Shown here: positions 14,677 through 23,031 of the stretch, piece after piece | Position numbering within the stretch: position 1 is the stretch's first letter | Layout of the letters: each line of letters starts with the position of its first letter | Assembly (NCBI GenBank): GCA_038236965.1 | Contig: JBBRZF010000023.1 | Location: 1 to 30,880, forward strand | Source: JBBRZF01 sp038236965 | Lineage (GTDB): Bacteria; Acidobacteriota; Terriglobia; Terriglobales; Acidobacteriaceae | DNA: 30,880 nt | Direction: 5' to 3' | Notes under the pieces: generated by a model | What the model was told of the DNA's origin: nothing | Database searches by the model: none | Seen by the model: the letters and a program-made list of their open reading frames with translations, nothing else | Program-made: the position numbers and the translations under genes

Positions 14677-17013
14677 TCACGGCCTCAGGATTGGCGGCTC
14701 TTCTGCTTTCTTCTCTGGGTGGAGAGCTGGCACCTGGCCTGGAGTGGGCGGGATTCCAGAACGCTTCTCTTCGATCTTGCGCAACTCGCGGAGGACCTGG
14801 TCGCGCTGGTCACTGGTGTAATCGCGGGCGAATCTGGTGATCGCCATGGTCACCAGGTCCGAGTGATGCACCTTTTCAAGTCCCTTGATGCGCGTGATAT
14901 CCAGCCAAATGCGATGGATGAGGTGCACGTCTTCGGTGCGGAAGGCGGGCGTGTGCGGGCCGATGCGGAAGGTTTCGACCTCCATGTCCGGACGCACGAC
15001 CTGGAAGAGGGTTTGCTGCTTGGGTTCGGGCATGGCTTCCCATGCTCGTCCGAGATTGTAGGCCTGTTCCTGTGCGGTCATCTTGCTGGAGAGTCCGGCA
15101 ACGATGGCGGATGAACCGAGTGCGTTGGCGGTTTGGACGATGGCAGACCAGACGTCGCGCGCGGGGACGACGAGGAGTGAGACGTGTTTTCCAGCGCCTT
15201 CGGCGACGGTGACGGCGCGTGTGAAGAGGGTCTGTTCGTAGTCCGAGAATATCTGGTCCATGGAGAGATCGTACTCGGCGCTGCCGGGTCCTGTGAGGCG
15301 GGCGGCGAGGACGACGACGTCCTGCTCCTGGACTCCTGTGTGCGAGAGCACCCACTTGAGGTGGTTGAGCGTGTTGTAGTCGCGTACGGCGACGAGCACG
15401 TTACCGGGACGGATGCCGACGGAAACGTTGTCCACCGTGTCGCTATGCAGGAGCTGGAAGTGTTCCTTCATCTGCTCCTGGTTGTAGGCATGCTTCTTCA
15501 GGTTGATGTGTTCGGAGACGGTGAAGATGACGAGGAACACACTGGTGAAGATGAGTCCGGCGATGGTGGCAGTGGACTTGGTGAGCAGGTTGGTGAGGGC
15601 CGTACAGAGCAGGATAAGAAAGACGGATCCAAGTCCGACGGGGATCTCGACGCCAGCGATCTTGATGTTGGGCGGCATCTTCCATCCGCGCTCGCCCTTG
15701 AACTTGAAGCGCAGCACGAGCATGGAGAAGCTGTTGAAGGTGAAACTCCAGACAACGCCGAAAGCGTAGGCTTCGCCCAGCCAGTAGACGTTTCCGCGGC
15801 TGGCGATGATAGTGACCAGTTGCAGGACGACGATGAGGTTGATGATGCGATAGCTGGTGCCGAAACGCTTCTGCGGTTTGCGGAACCAGTCGGTAAGGAC
15901 GCCATCTTCAGAGATGCGGTTGAGTACGCCATTGGCTCCGATGATGGAGGTGTTGATGGCGCCGGAGAGCATGAGGAAGCCGACGACTACGACGAAAGTC
16001 TGGAAGATGAGTTTGAGGAGATGAGGGCCCCAAAGGCTCATAGCCAGGCCGCTGATGAGGTTGTCTTTGTAAATGGTGAGGCGAACGTTGTCTGGCACCA
16101 GCATGACGCCGAGCATGGAGACGACGCCGGTGAACAGGAAGCTGTAGATGCCGATGATGATGGCAGCTTTCTTCAGGTTCAGGAGCTTGGGGTGAGCGAG
16201 TTCACGATTGACCTGGGCAAGCGTTTCTTCGCCGGACATGGCGAGGACGGAGTGTCCGAAGGCTACGAGGATTCCGAAGAGTCCGAGACTCTTGGCCCAA
16301 TCGGTGTGCTTCAGGAAGCCGAGCGCCTCATCACTGAAGTGAAGATTCGATGGAATGGGCAGCGGCGGAAGCGCGACTCCACCTAGCTTCACCAGGGTGA
16401 TCATCGACCATCCGAGAAGCATGACCACCATGACGGTAACGACCTTCATCACGGAGAGCGCTTTTTCGCTGGATTCCTCGAGCCCCTTGGTGTTCTGCCA
16501 CCAGTAGTAAATGGTCATCACCATGGCAAAGACTGCGGCGGAGAGATTCTCGTTCAGGACAAAGGTGCGCGGCAGGAATCCGTGGCGGAAGGCTGTGTCA
16601 ATAAACTGATTGATAAGGCCGCCGATGTAGTGTCCGGCGGACACACCGGAGATTGGTCCGGTGAGGATGTAGTCGAACATGAGAGCGGAGACGCTGACCT
16701 TGGCGAGTCCGCCGCCGAGGGCTTCCTTGACGACGCGATAGACGCCGCCGCGAACGAACATGGAGCAGCTCTCGACGTAGACGGCGCGAACCGTGAAGGC
16801 GAAGAGCATGACGGCAAGGATGAACCAGGGCGCGGCTTTTCCGACGGCCTGCTCGGCGATGGGTCCGGCGTAAAAGGCCGAGGAGCCCAAGTCGTTGAGG
16901 ACGATTGCGGCAGCTCTCCAGAAGGAGATAAAGGTGAGCATGACCGAGGTCGCAACGACGATACGTACGCGACTGGTTCCGGGATCATTTGGAGCGTGGT
17001 TGTCGACAGCCAT
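14677..17013 (-). CDS. APC-superfamily permease with long cytosolic C-terminal domain
   Basis: The product has 778 residues from the ATG at 17013; an in-frame TTG at 17028 is less likely. About 12 hydrophobic helices occupy residues ~20-500, from RIVVATSVMLTFISFWRAAA. The consensus features of amino-acid/polyamine/cation permeases include SGEETLAQVNREL in the loop after TM6. Helices continue through FLILLCTALTNLLTK and IAGLIFTSVFLVIFTV. From about residue 510 a soluble tail (SVGIRPGNVLVAVRDYNTLN, VVVLAARL, VSLLVVPARDVW, SSAIVAGLSSKM) resembles universal-stress-type nucleotide-binding domains that regulate transporters. The gene is monocistronic and diverges from lnt. The substrate is unknown; amino acids or potassium are possible. 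The very end is Pro/Glu-rich. Confidence 0.88.
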   Translation of the reverse strand: MAVDNHAPNDPGTSRVRIVVATSVMLTFISFWRAAAIVLNDLGSSAFYAGPIAEQAVGKAAPWFILAVMLFAFTVRAVYVESCSMFVRGGVYRVVKEALGGGLAKVSVSALMFDYILTGPISGVSAGHYIGGLINQFIDTAFRHGFLPRTFVLNENLSAAVFAMVMTIYYWWQNTKGLEESSEKALSVMKVVTVMVVMLLGWSMITLVKLGGVALPPLPIPSNLHFSDEALGFLKHTDWAKSLGLFGILVAFGHSVLAMSGEETLAQVNRELAHPKLLNLKKAAIIIGIYSFLFTGVVSMLGVMLVPDNVRLTIYKDNLISGLAMSLWGPHLLKLIFQTFVVVVGFLMLSGAINTSIIGANGVLNRISEDGVLTDWFRKPQKRFGTSYRIINLIVVLQLVTIIASRGNVYWLGEAYAFGVVWSFTFNSFSMLVLRFKFKGERGWKMPPNIKIAGVEIPVGLGSVFLILLCTALTNLLTKSTATIAGLIFTSVFLVIFTVSEHINLKKHAYNQEQMKEHFQLLHSDTVDNVSVGIRPGNVLVAVRDYNTLNHLKWVLSHTGVQEQDVVVLAARLTGPGSAEYDLSMDQIFSDYEQTLFTRAVTVAEGAGKHVSLLVVPARDVWSAIVQTANALGSSAIVAGLSSKMTAQEQAYNLGRAWEAMPEPKQQTLFQVVRPDMEVETFRIGPHTPAFRTEDVHLIHRIWLDITRIKGLEKVHHSDLVTMAITRFARDYTSDQRDQVLRELRKIEEKRSGIPPTPGQVPALHPEKKAEEPPILRP

Positions 17014-17168
17014 CGGGTTCGAACGCAAAAAAGAGACGCCACGAAGTGGGCGCCACTTCCTCTCTCTTGGAGGGGCGAGTTTACGCCTCTGTGAACAGGG
17101 TAGTCAATTTCTTGAGATAGCGGCGAGTTGGATGCGGGTCCAGCGGCAGTGTTTGTTAGACTTGCGCA
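17014..17168. promoter_or_regulatory. Divergent promoter region between permease and lnt
   Basis: This 155-base region must hold promoters for both genes. Candidate boxes such as TTGAGA and TTAGAC are present, but spacing is not convincing. No repeat element is present, unlike most intergenic regions here. Confidence 0.35.
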
Positions 17169-18797
17169 GTGAAGCGCATCCACAAAAGTGCATGGTTGCT
17201 GGCCCTCAGTTCGGGAGTTCTGCAGATACTGATATTCCCGCTGCCGGGGCTTTATATGTTGAGCTGGGTAGCCCTGGCTCCGCTGATATTTGCCGTGCTA
17301 CGGGCTCGCGAGTCGGATGCGACGGAATTGCTGGCGAGCGAAGCGGCTTCGTACCTGGCTCCGGCAACCGTGAAACAGGGATTCCTGTTGGGTTATGCGA
17401 GCGGCGTGGTCTGGTACATGGGGAACTGCTACTGGGTGTATCACGTGATGCACTCGTATGGCGGGCTGCATCCGGTATTGGCCTTGCTGCTGCTGATCCT
17501 TTTTTCGCTCTACCTTGGGCTGTATCACGGCATCTTCGCTGCGTTGGTGGCATGGGCAGCGGAGTCAAAGACGGGATTCAGCCGGAGGGCTCTGGTGCTG
17601 GCGCCGTTCCTCTGGGTGAGCGTGGAGTTGGCGCGTTCCTACATCACGGGCTTTCCCTGGGACCTGCTGGGGACGGCGCAGGTGGACAATGTTCCGCTGG
17701 CGAGACTGGCAAGCGTCACCGGCGTGTACGGATTGTCCTTTGAGATCGCGCTGGTGAACGCGGCCTTTGCGGCGGCGTTCCTGGTTCCACGGCGCAAGCG
17801 CAATTCGATGCTGGCGGCTGCGCTGATAGCAGCGGTTGCCTTGCAGTCCGGCAGATGGATGTGGCCGGAAAAATTTTCGACGACGGCTTCCGCGAGCCTG
17901 GTGCAGCAGAATATTCCTATCCAGCAGGAAGCCTGGACGCTTCCTTACTACGAACAGACGCTGCGGGAACTGGGAGAGTTGAGCGCGTCCACGCCGAAAG
18001 AGAAGGTGACCGTCCCCGGACACACCAACGATGCCGGGTTGATCGTGTGGCCGGAGTCGCCGGCACCGTTCTTCCTGAACGACCAGCGTTTTGCCGCAAC
18101 CGTGAGCGGAATCGCCCGCGCCAATAATTCGTATGTGGTTGCGGGCAGCCTGGGCGTGCGCATGGAAACGGCGGAGAACAACAAAGGGCAACTCTACAAC
18201 TCGGCAGTGCTGATTGCTCCGGACGGGAGAGTGGCGTCCCGTTATGACAAGGTTCACCTGGTTCCGTTTGGCGAATACGTTCCGTTCAAGCAAGTGCTGG
18301 CATTCGCGAAGTCGCTGACGTCGGAGGTTGGCAACTTCAGCGCGGGTGCGCAAAGGGTTCCGCTGGAGATCGGCGATAAAAAGGTTGGAGTGTTCATCTG
18401 CTACGAGTCGGTATTTCCCGGCGAGATAAGGCAGTTTGCGGCCAACGGCGCGCAGGTATTCGTGAACATCTCGAACGACGGATGGTTTGGCAATACGGGA
18501 GCGCCGCTGCAACACCTGAATATGGCGCGGATGCGTGCCATCGAGAACGAGCGCTGGCTGCTGCGAGACACGAATACCGGCATCACGGCGGTGATCGATC
18601 CCTATGGACGCATCGTGCAACAGGCAGCGAGGAACGAACGCGTGGTGTTGCAGGCGCAGTACGACACGGTAAGCGAGACGACTCTCTATACGCGCTATGG
18701 GGATTGGTTCCCAATCCTGTGTGCGATAATTTCGCTGTTCGGACTGCTGTTCCGCTGGCGCACGAGCGCGAGTATGGCGGAACCGCAACCGGTGTGA
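17169..18797 (+). CDS. lnt: Apolipoprotein N-acyltransferase Lnt
   Basis: The product has 542 residues with a GTG start at 17169. Lnt adds the third acyl chain to the N-terminal Cys of lipoproteins in the inner membrane, completing their maturation. The N-terminal ~235 residues contain the membrane helices; the nitrilase-type periplasmic domain follows. The catalytic triad is visible: E296 in IVWPESPAPFF, K361 in RYDKVHLVPFGEYVPF and C411 in VFICYESVFP. FVNISNDGWFGNTGAP (431-446) is also characteristic. A final helix (WFPILCAIISLFGLLFRW) closes the protein. Length is typical. It is followed by repeats and then prfB on the same strand, a pairing without obvious functional logic. Confidence 0.96.
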   Translation: MKRIHKSAWLLALSSGVLQILIFPLPGLYMLSWVALAPLIFAVLRARESDATELLASEAASYLAPATVKQGFLLGYASGVVWYMGNCYWVYHVMHSYGGLHPVLALLLLILFSLYLGLYHGIFAALVAWAAESKTGFSRRALVLAPFLWVSVELARSYITGFPWDLLGTAQVDNVPLARLASVTGVYGLSFEIALVNAAFAAAFLVPRRKRNSMLAAALIAAVALQSGRWMWPEKFSTTASASLVQQNIPIQQEAWTLPYYEQTLRELGELSASTPKEKVTVPGHTNDAGLIVWPESPAPFFLNDQRFAATVSGIARANNSYVVAGSLGVRMETAENNKGQLYNSAVLIAPDGRVASRYDKVHLVPFGEYVPFKQVLAFAKSLTSEVGNFSAGAQRVPLEIGDKKVGVFICYESVFPGEIRQFAANGAQVFVNISNDGWFGNTGAPLQHLNMARMRAIENERWLLRDTNTGITAVIDPYGRIVQQAARNERVVLQAQYDTVSETTLYTRYGDWFPILCAIISLFGLLFRWRTSASMAEPQPV

Positions 18798-18800
18798 GGC

Positions 18801-18830
18801 AGTAGCGAGTCGTGAGTAGCGAGTAGCGGG
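18801..18830 (+). repeat. GAGTAGCGAGT-type repeat after lnt
   Basis: AGTAGCGAGTCGTGAGTAGC and further units begin four bases after the lnt stop codon. Same family as at 14508, 20131 and 29282. Confidence 0.8.
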
Positions 18831-18861
18831 CAAAACAAACGGCTGAGGCAGGCCGAGGGGA

Positions 18862-18978
18862 GACAAAGGGTCTCTCCACTCCGCTGCGCTTCGGTTGAGA
18901 TGACGGGTTGGTTGGCTGTGCAAGGTCGAGATGACGTTTTGGGTGGCTGTGCAAGGTCGAGACGACGTTTCGGTGGCG
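18862..18978 (+). repeat. Dispersed GACAAAGGGTCTC...GATGACG element, copy C, with repeated tails
   Basis: A full head copy (GACAAAGGGTCTCTCCACTC) is followed by two tail repeats, each with GGCTGTGCAAGGTCGAGA and then TGACGTTTT or CGACGTTTC. It ends 29 bases before the prfB start, so it lies in the 5' leader of prfB. Confidence 0.8.
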
Positions 18979-19006
18979 AGTATTTAAGTTTCGGGAGTAC
19001 GACGCG

Positions 19007-20117
19007 ATGATGAATGAATTTGAAGATCTTGAGCAGCGATATACGGCGGTGAAGGATAAAGTTCGCGAGCTCCGGGAGTATCTTTGACCCGCAGAAGCTG
19101 CGTTCGCAACTGGATGAAGTAGAAAAGAAAATCTCTGACCCGAGTTTCTGGGGCGATTCAGCCAACTCACAAACTGTGATGCGCGAGCGCAAGCGGTTGG
19201 AAGATGCGCTGGCCACCGACGCTGACCTGGCGCGACGTACTGAAGACATCTCCGCGTACATCGATCTGGGTAAAGAGGGCGAAGAGGTTGTGGCGGACCT
19301 GACGCGCGAGTTGGAATCTCTGCAGGCGCGCGTGGAGCAACTGGAGACGCAGACGCTGCTGAGCGGTCCCCAAGATATAAACAACGCCATCATGACGATC
19401 CATCCGGGAGCGGGCGGCACCGAGTCGCAAGACTGGGCGGAGATGCTGATGCGCATGTATCTGCGCTGGGCGGAGCGAGAGGGCTTCTCGACGGAGATGA
19501 ACGACTATCAGCCGGGCGAAGAGGCGGGGATAAAGTCGGCTACGTTCTCGGTGAATGGGGAATTCGCTTACGGTTTGCTGACCAGCGAGATCGGCGTGCA
19601 CAGGCTGGTACGCATCTCTCCCTTCGACCAGGCGAAGCGTCGGCATACGTCGTTCGCGAGCGTTTACGTCTCACCGGAAATAGACGAGAACATAGAAGTG
19701 GTGGTGAAGGCGGAAGACTTACGGATAGATACCTATCGCTCGGGTGGCGCAGGCGGGCAGCATGTGAACACGACCGATTCGGCCGTGCGCATCACTCACT
19801 TCCCGACGGGAATCGTGGTGAGTTGCCAGAACGAACGTTCGCAACACAAGAACCGTGAGCGCGGCATGAAGATCCTGCGTTCGAAAATTTACGAATTCGA
19901 GTTGGAGAAGAAGCGCGCGACGAATCGCGTCATCGAAGACAGTAAGCTCGACATCGACTTCGGCTCGCAAATCCGTTCGTACGTTCTGCATCCGTACCAG
20001 ATGGTGAAAGATCATCGCACGAAGTTCGAAGTGGGCGATGTGAACAAGGTGCTGGACGGCGATCTCGGTGGATTCATGCGGGCGTTCTTGTTGCTGAGGA
20101 GAGCGGAAGGGAAGTAG
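19007..20117 (+). CDS. prfB: Peptide chain release factor 2, with programmed +1 frameshift
   Basis: RF2 recognises UGA and UAA and triggers peptide release at the ribosome. The gene is in two frames. Frame one starts at ATG 19007 (or 19010), codes MMNEFEDLEQRYTAVKDKVR and ELREYL, and stops at TGA 19085-19087. Shifting +1 at CTT-TGA-C gives DPQKLRSQLDEVEKKI and an open frame to 20117. The joined product has 369 residues, normal for RF2. In the second frame the SPF tripeptide (VRISPFDQAKRRHTS) sets stop-codon specificity, and GGQ (RSGGAGGQHVNTTDS) is the catalytic loop. The shift lets cells raise RF2 synthesis when RF2 is scarce. The stop TAG at 20115-20117 precedes a GTAG repeat. Confidence 0.96.
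19074..19088 (+). promoter_or_regulatory. prfB programmed +1 frameshift site
   Basis: GGGAGTATCTTTGAC contains the slippery CTT, the in-frame TGA and the following C that makes UGA a weak stop. GGGAG, three bases before CTT, acts as the internal Shine-Dalgarno-like element; in E. coli the equivalent is AGGGGG. The encoded junction EYL-D matches the conserved YL(F)D. Confidence 0.95.
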
Positions 20118-20130
20118 GAGCGAGGGGCAA

Positions 20131-20205
20131 GTAGTGAGTAGTGAGTAGCGAGTAGTGAAAGACAAGATCGCTGCGCTTCGGTCGAGATGACGTTTCAGGT
20201 TTGGA
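20131..20205 (+). repeat. GAGTAGTGAGTAG repeat plus partial dispersed element, copy D
   Basis: GTAGTGAGTAGTGAGTAGCG and AGTAGTGAAA (20131-20160) are followed by a truncated dispersed element, GACAAGATCGCTGCGCTTCG and GTCGAGATGACGTTTCAGG. The element's end runs directly into TTGGAG, the ribosome-binding site of the next gene. Confidence 0.8.
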
Positions 20206-20208
20206 GCA

Positions 20209-20850
20209 ATGAACATGCACACCGTTGAGAGAGTTACGGAGCGTGATGCACTAGTTCGGCGCGGGCGCGTGCTTGCTTATCTCACGGTGGGATGGAATTC
20301 AGTCGAGGCCATCGTTTCGATTGCCGCGGGTGCGATTGCCGGTAGTGTTGCGCTGATGGGGTTCGGACTGGATTCGGTGATAGAGACGTCATCTGGCGCG
20401 GTGATGTTGTGGAGGTTGGGTCACGCGAATGAGCGCGACAACTGCACGCGGGAGCGGTCGGAGCGTGTCGCGCTGCGATTAGTGGGAGTGAGTTTTCTGC
20501 TGCTGGCGGCGTACGTTGCGGGAGACGCGGCGTGGTCGCTTTACAAACGCGAAGTACCGGAGCGAAGCGCGTTCGGAATCGCGATCACCGTGCTTTCGCT
20601 GATCGTGATGCCGATATTGGCACGAGCGAAGCGCAAGGTGGCACGCGGACTGAACAGCGGGGCGTTACAGGCGGATTCGCGGCAGACGGATATTTGCGCC
20701 TATCTTTCGGCGATCGTGCTTGCCGGGTTACTACTCAACGCCGCATTGGGATGGTGGTGGGCCGATCCGGTGGCGGCGCTGGCGATGGTGCCGATCATCG
20801 CGCGGGAAGGCGTGGAAGCCGTGAGGGGAGAGGCGTGCGGCTGTGAGTGA
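20209..20850 (+). CDS. Short CDF-type cation transporter
   Basis: The product has 213 residues. GGAG lies 2 bases before ATG 20209 and 8 before the in-frame ATG 20215, so the latter may be used. About five or six membrane helices are visible, starting at VLAYLTVGWNSVEAIVSIAAG. The TM2 motif GFGLDSVIETSSGAVML carries D55 and E59, and the TM5 region GALQADSRQTDICAYLSAIV carries D157 and D161; these acidic pairs are the metal sites of cation diffusion facilitators. The usual C-terminal cytosolic domain is missing, making it shorter than the typical ~300 residues. The protein ends in CGCE. The stop overlaps the next gene's GTG start by eight bases, implying coupled translation. Likely substrates are divalent metal ions. 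Confidence 0.82.
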   Translation: MNMHTVERVTERDALVRRGRVLAYLTVGWNSVEAIVSIAAGAIAGSVALMGFGLDSVIETSSGAVMLWRLGHANERDNCTRERSERVALRLVGVSFLLLAAYVAGDAAWSLYKREVPERSAFGIAITVLSLIVMPILARAKRKVARGLNSGALQADSRQTDICAYLSAIVLAGLLLNAALGWWWADPVAALAMVPIIAREGVEAVRGEACGCE

Positions 20851-21430
20851 GAAGGCAATGTTGAGCGCGAGATATGACCGGGCGTTGTTGATGGCTTCGG
20901 AGTTGCACCGTAAGCAGAAGCGCAAGGGTTGTGGCGTGCCTTACCTCGCTCACCTGTTGAGCGTGTCTGCGCTGGTGATCGAGCATGGCGGCGACGAAGA
21001 CCAGGCCATCGCTGCGTTGCTGCACGACGCGGTCGAAGACCAGGGCGGATTGCCCACGCTGGCGCGAATCCGCGAAGAGTTCGGCAATCGAGTGGCGGAG
21101 ATGGTACGGGACTGTAGCGATTCCGAAGGCGGAGAAAACAAGGCCCCATGGCCCGAGCGCAAGCGAGCCTACATCTCGCACATCGCCACCAAGAGCGAGG
21201 ACGCGCTGCTGATCACCGTGGCGGACAAGATACACAACGTTCGCTCGATCTTTGCGGACTACCAGGTATTGGGAGAAAAATTGTGGGGCCGGTTCACGGG
21301 TAAACGGGACGGCACGCTCTGGTACTATCGCGAACTCGAAAAGGCATTTGTGGCGCGAAAGGGAAGTGCACAAATTGAAGCGCTGGTGAAGGAGTTTTCA
21401 GCAACCGTTAAGCAGCTTCCCGGGGATTAG
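20843..21430 (+). CDS. HD-domain phosphohydrolase (SpoT/MESH1-like)
   Basis: The product has 195 residues from GTG 20843; ATG 20858 is an alternative. The HD-type metal ligands are visible: H37 in YLAHLLSVSALV, H61-D62 in AALLHDAVEDQGG and D128 in TVADKIHNVRSI. The order and spacing resemble the (p)ppGpp hydrolase half of RelA/SpoT and the small alarmone hydrolases, and the segment GTLWYYRELEKAF is typical of stand-alone members. It probably hydrolyses a nucleotide such as ppGpp, but the substrate is not proven. The start lies within the CDF transporter gene (eight-base overlap), and a helical-repeat protein follows nine bases after the stop, so it belongs to a four-gene run ending at 22983. 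Confidence 0.85.
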   Translation: MSEKAMLSARYDRALLMASELHRKQKRKGCGVPYLAHLLSVSALVIEHGGDEDQAIAALLHDAVEDQGGLPTLARIREEFGNRVAEMVRDCSDSEGGENKAPWPERKRAYISHIATKSEDALLITVADKIHNVRSIFADYQVLGEKLWGRFTGKRDGTLWYYRELEKAFVARKGSAQIEALVKEFSATVKQLPGD

Positions 21431-21438
21431 GATTTGTT

Positions 21439-22557
21439 ATGGCAAGAATGCTTGACATGATGCGTGAGTCGGTGGTTCCAGCGACGCTGATGCGTTCGGC
21501 CGCGCATGGAGCGCTCTCGCTGCCTGCGGCGGAGATGCTGGAGATCCTTGTCTTCTTATCCACGAACGCGATGTTCGGAGAGCAGGCGCGGTTGACGTTG
21601 GCGTCGTGGGATGAAGCGTCTGCCTGCGCGGTATTGGCCGACCGGTCTGCTCCCATCGCTGTGCTGGATTATTTTTCAGCGCCGCACAATGTTCGTGGAA
21701 CGCTGCTGCCGGCGCTGTTGGAAAATCCTGCTGTTGCGGATTCGAAGATCGTATTGCTGGCTGAGGGTCTTGGTCGCCAGGGTGTGCGCCTGATGCTAGA
21801 GACTTCGCGCGTGCGACAGTCGGGGACATTCCTGGCGGCACTGAAGCGGAACCCCAGGCTATCCACGGAAGACCATGCGGCAATCGATGCAGCGATCGCC
21901 GAGCAGGCGGAGCCACACGGACCCACGCAGTACGAGTTGGACCACGCAGAGGAGATCGCTGCGGAAGCGCACAAGAGATTCGAACTTGTCCGCGGCGATG
22001 CAGACGAAAAGGACGAACTGGCGGATTTGCTGCCACTGATCGAGGAAGCACCGGTTGAATCGGCAGCGACGCGTTCGGCGATGGTTGCGGCGCATGCGGC
22101 CCAGGTCTCGGCAAAGAAATCGGAAGAGCGGGAACGCGTCTCCACCTTGCAGAAGATCGCAAGGCTCAGCGTGGGCGAACGAGTGCAGTTGGCAATGAAG
22201 GGCAACAAGGACGAGCGTTTCATCCTGGTGCGCGACGGTTCGAAAGTAGTCTGCCTGGCCGTGCTGGAATCGCCGAAGGTGAGTGAATCGGAAGTGGAGA
22301 TGTTCGCGGGCATGAAGAACGTGCAGGAAGCGGTACTGCGCGGCATTGCAACCAAGAGGAAATTCCTGAAGAACTATTCGGTGATTCGGGCATTGACGAA
22401 CAATCCGCGCGTGCCCCTCGACTTGTCCTTGCCGATGTTAAGCCACCTGCTGGCAGGAGACCTGAAGAATCTTTCGATGAACAAGAATGTAAGCGATACG
22501 CTGAAGAAGCTGGCATTGAAGATGTACAAAGAGAAAGCGAGTTCGCGAAAGAGTTAG
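21439..22557 (+). CDS. Conserved helical-repeat protein of unknown function
   Basis: The product has 372 residues with no signal peptide, so it is cytosolic. AGGA lies six bases before the ATG. Two helical regions flank a charged, Glu/Ala-rich linker (about 150-235). The N-terminal region has repeated units of the type ..LADRSAPIAVLDYFSAP.. / ..LLENPAVADSKIVLLAE... The C-terminal half is the more conserved: IARLSVGERVQLAMKGNKDE, CLAVLESPKVSESEVEMFAG, FLKNYSVIRALTNNPRVPLD and LSMNKNVSDTLKKLA. This N-P-hydrophobic periodicity resembles leucine-rich-variant or HEAT-like repeats, and I recall similar proteins in Acidobacteriota and Myxococcota. Such repeats usually bind proteins. No enzymatic motif is seen. 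Confidence 0.8.
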   Translation: MARMLDMMRESVVPATLMRSAAHGALSLPAAEMLEILVFLSTNAMFGEQARLTLASWDEASACAVLADRSAPIAVLDYFSAPHNVRGTLLPALLENPAVADSKIVLLAEGLGRQGVRLMLETSRVRQSGTFLAALKRNPRLSTEDHAAIDAAIAEQAEPHGPTQYELDHAEEIAAEAHKRFELVRGDADEKDELADLLPLIEEAPVESAATRSAMVAAHAAQVSAKKSEERERVSTLQKIARLSVGERVQLAMKGNKDERFILVRDGSKVVCLAVLESPKVSESEVEMFAGMKNVQEAVLRGIATKRKFLKNYSVIRALTNNPRVPLDLSLPMLSHLLAGDLKNLSMNKNVSDTLKKLALKMYKEKASSRKS

Positions 22558-22590
22558 CAGCGGGCACGGACGAGACAGCAAGGAGCAGTG

Positions 22591-22983
22591 GTGGACACGA
22601 TCTCAGAGATGTTGAAGAATTCGAAGACGATTGCCGTGGTGGGATTGAGCGATAACCGTATGCGCGCCGCTTACGGCGTTGCGCAATACATGCAGTCGCA
22701 GGGCTACAAGATCATTCCGGTGAACCCTTCGGTGACGGAAGCGCTTGGTGAAAAGGCTTATCCCTCGTTGTTGGATGTGCCGGAGAAGATCGACATCGTG
22801 GATGTATTCCGGCGTTCGGATGCGGTGCCGGAGATCGTGGAGCAGGCGATACAGTTAAAGGTTCCAGCCCTATGGTTGCAAGAAGGCGTGATCCACGAAG
22901 AAGCGGCGCAGAAGGCGCGCGCCGCCGGAATCGAAGTAGTGATGGACAAGTGCATCCTAAAAGAACACCGGGCGCGCAGGTAG
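22591..22983 (+). CDS. CoA-binding domain protein (YccU family)
   Basis: Two GTG codons are adjacent (22588 and 22591). AGGAG at 22581-22585 is best spaced for the second, giving 130 residues. The whole protein is one Rossmann-type CoA-binding domain of the succinyl-CoA-ligase alpha type: IAVVGLSDNRMRAAYGVAQY, then GYKIIPVNPSV, IDIVDVFRRSDAVPEIV, ALWLQEGVIHEEAAQKA and a final GIEVVMDKCILKEH. Single-domain members are widespread, bind CoA or a similar nucleotide, and have no settled role. It is the last gene of the plus-strand run from 20209 and converges on rarA only 48 bases away. Confidence 0.9.
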   Translation: MDTISEMLKNSKTIAVVGLSDNRMRAAYGVAQYMQSQGYKIIPVNPSVTEALGEKAYPSLLDVPEKIDIVDVFRRSDAVPEIVEQAIQLKVPALWLQEGVIHEEAAQKARAAGIEVVMDKCILKEHRARR

Positions 22984-23031
22984 TACGCTACTCACAACAG
23001 AACTTCTTCCGGGGCGGATCGCGCTGGCCGG

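Noticed and set aside
15184..16386. A 400-residue acidic open frame on the plus strand
   Set aside because: It lies antisense to the permease gene and is an artefact of its codon usage; it is rich in Gly, Asp and Glu and has no domain.
17005..17030. GGTTCGAAC resembling a tRNA T-loop
   Set aside because: No acceptor or anticodon stems can be built around it, and it lies at the permease start.
17565..18923. A 452-residue open frame on the minus strand
   Set aside because: It is antisense to lnt, which has a full catalytic triad; the end of the frame lies in a dispersed repeat.
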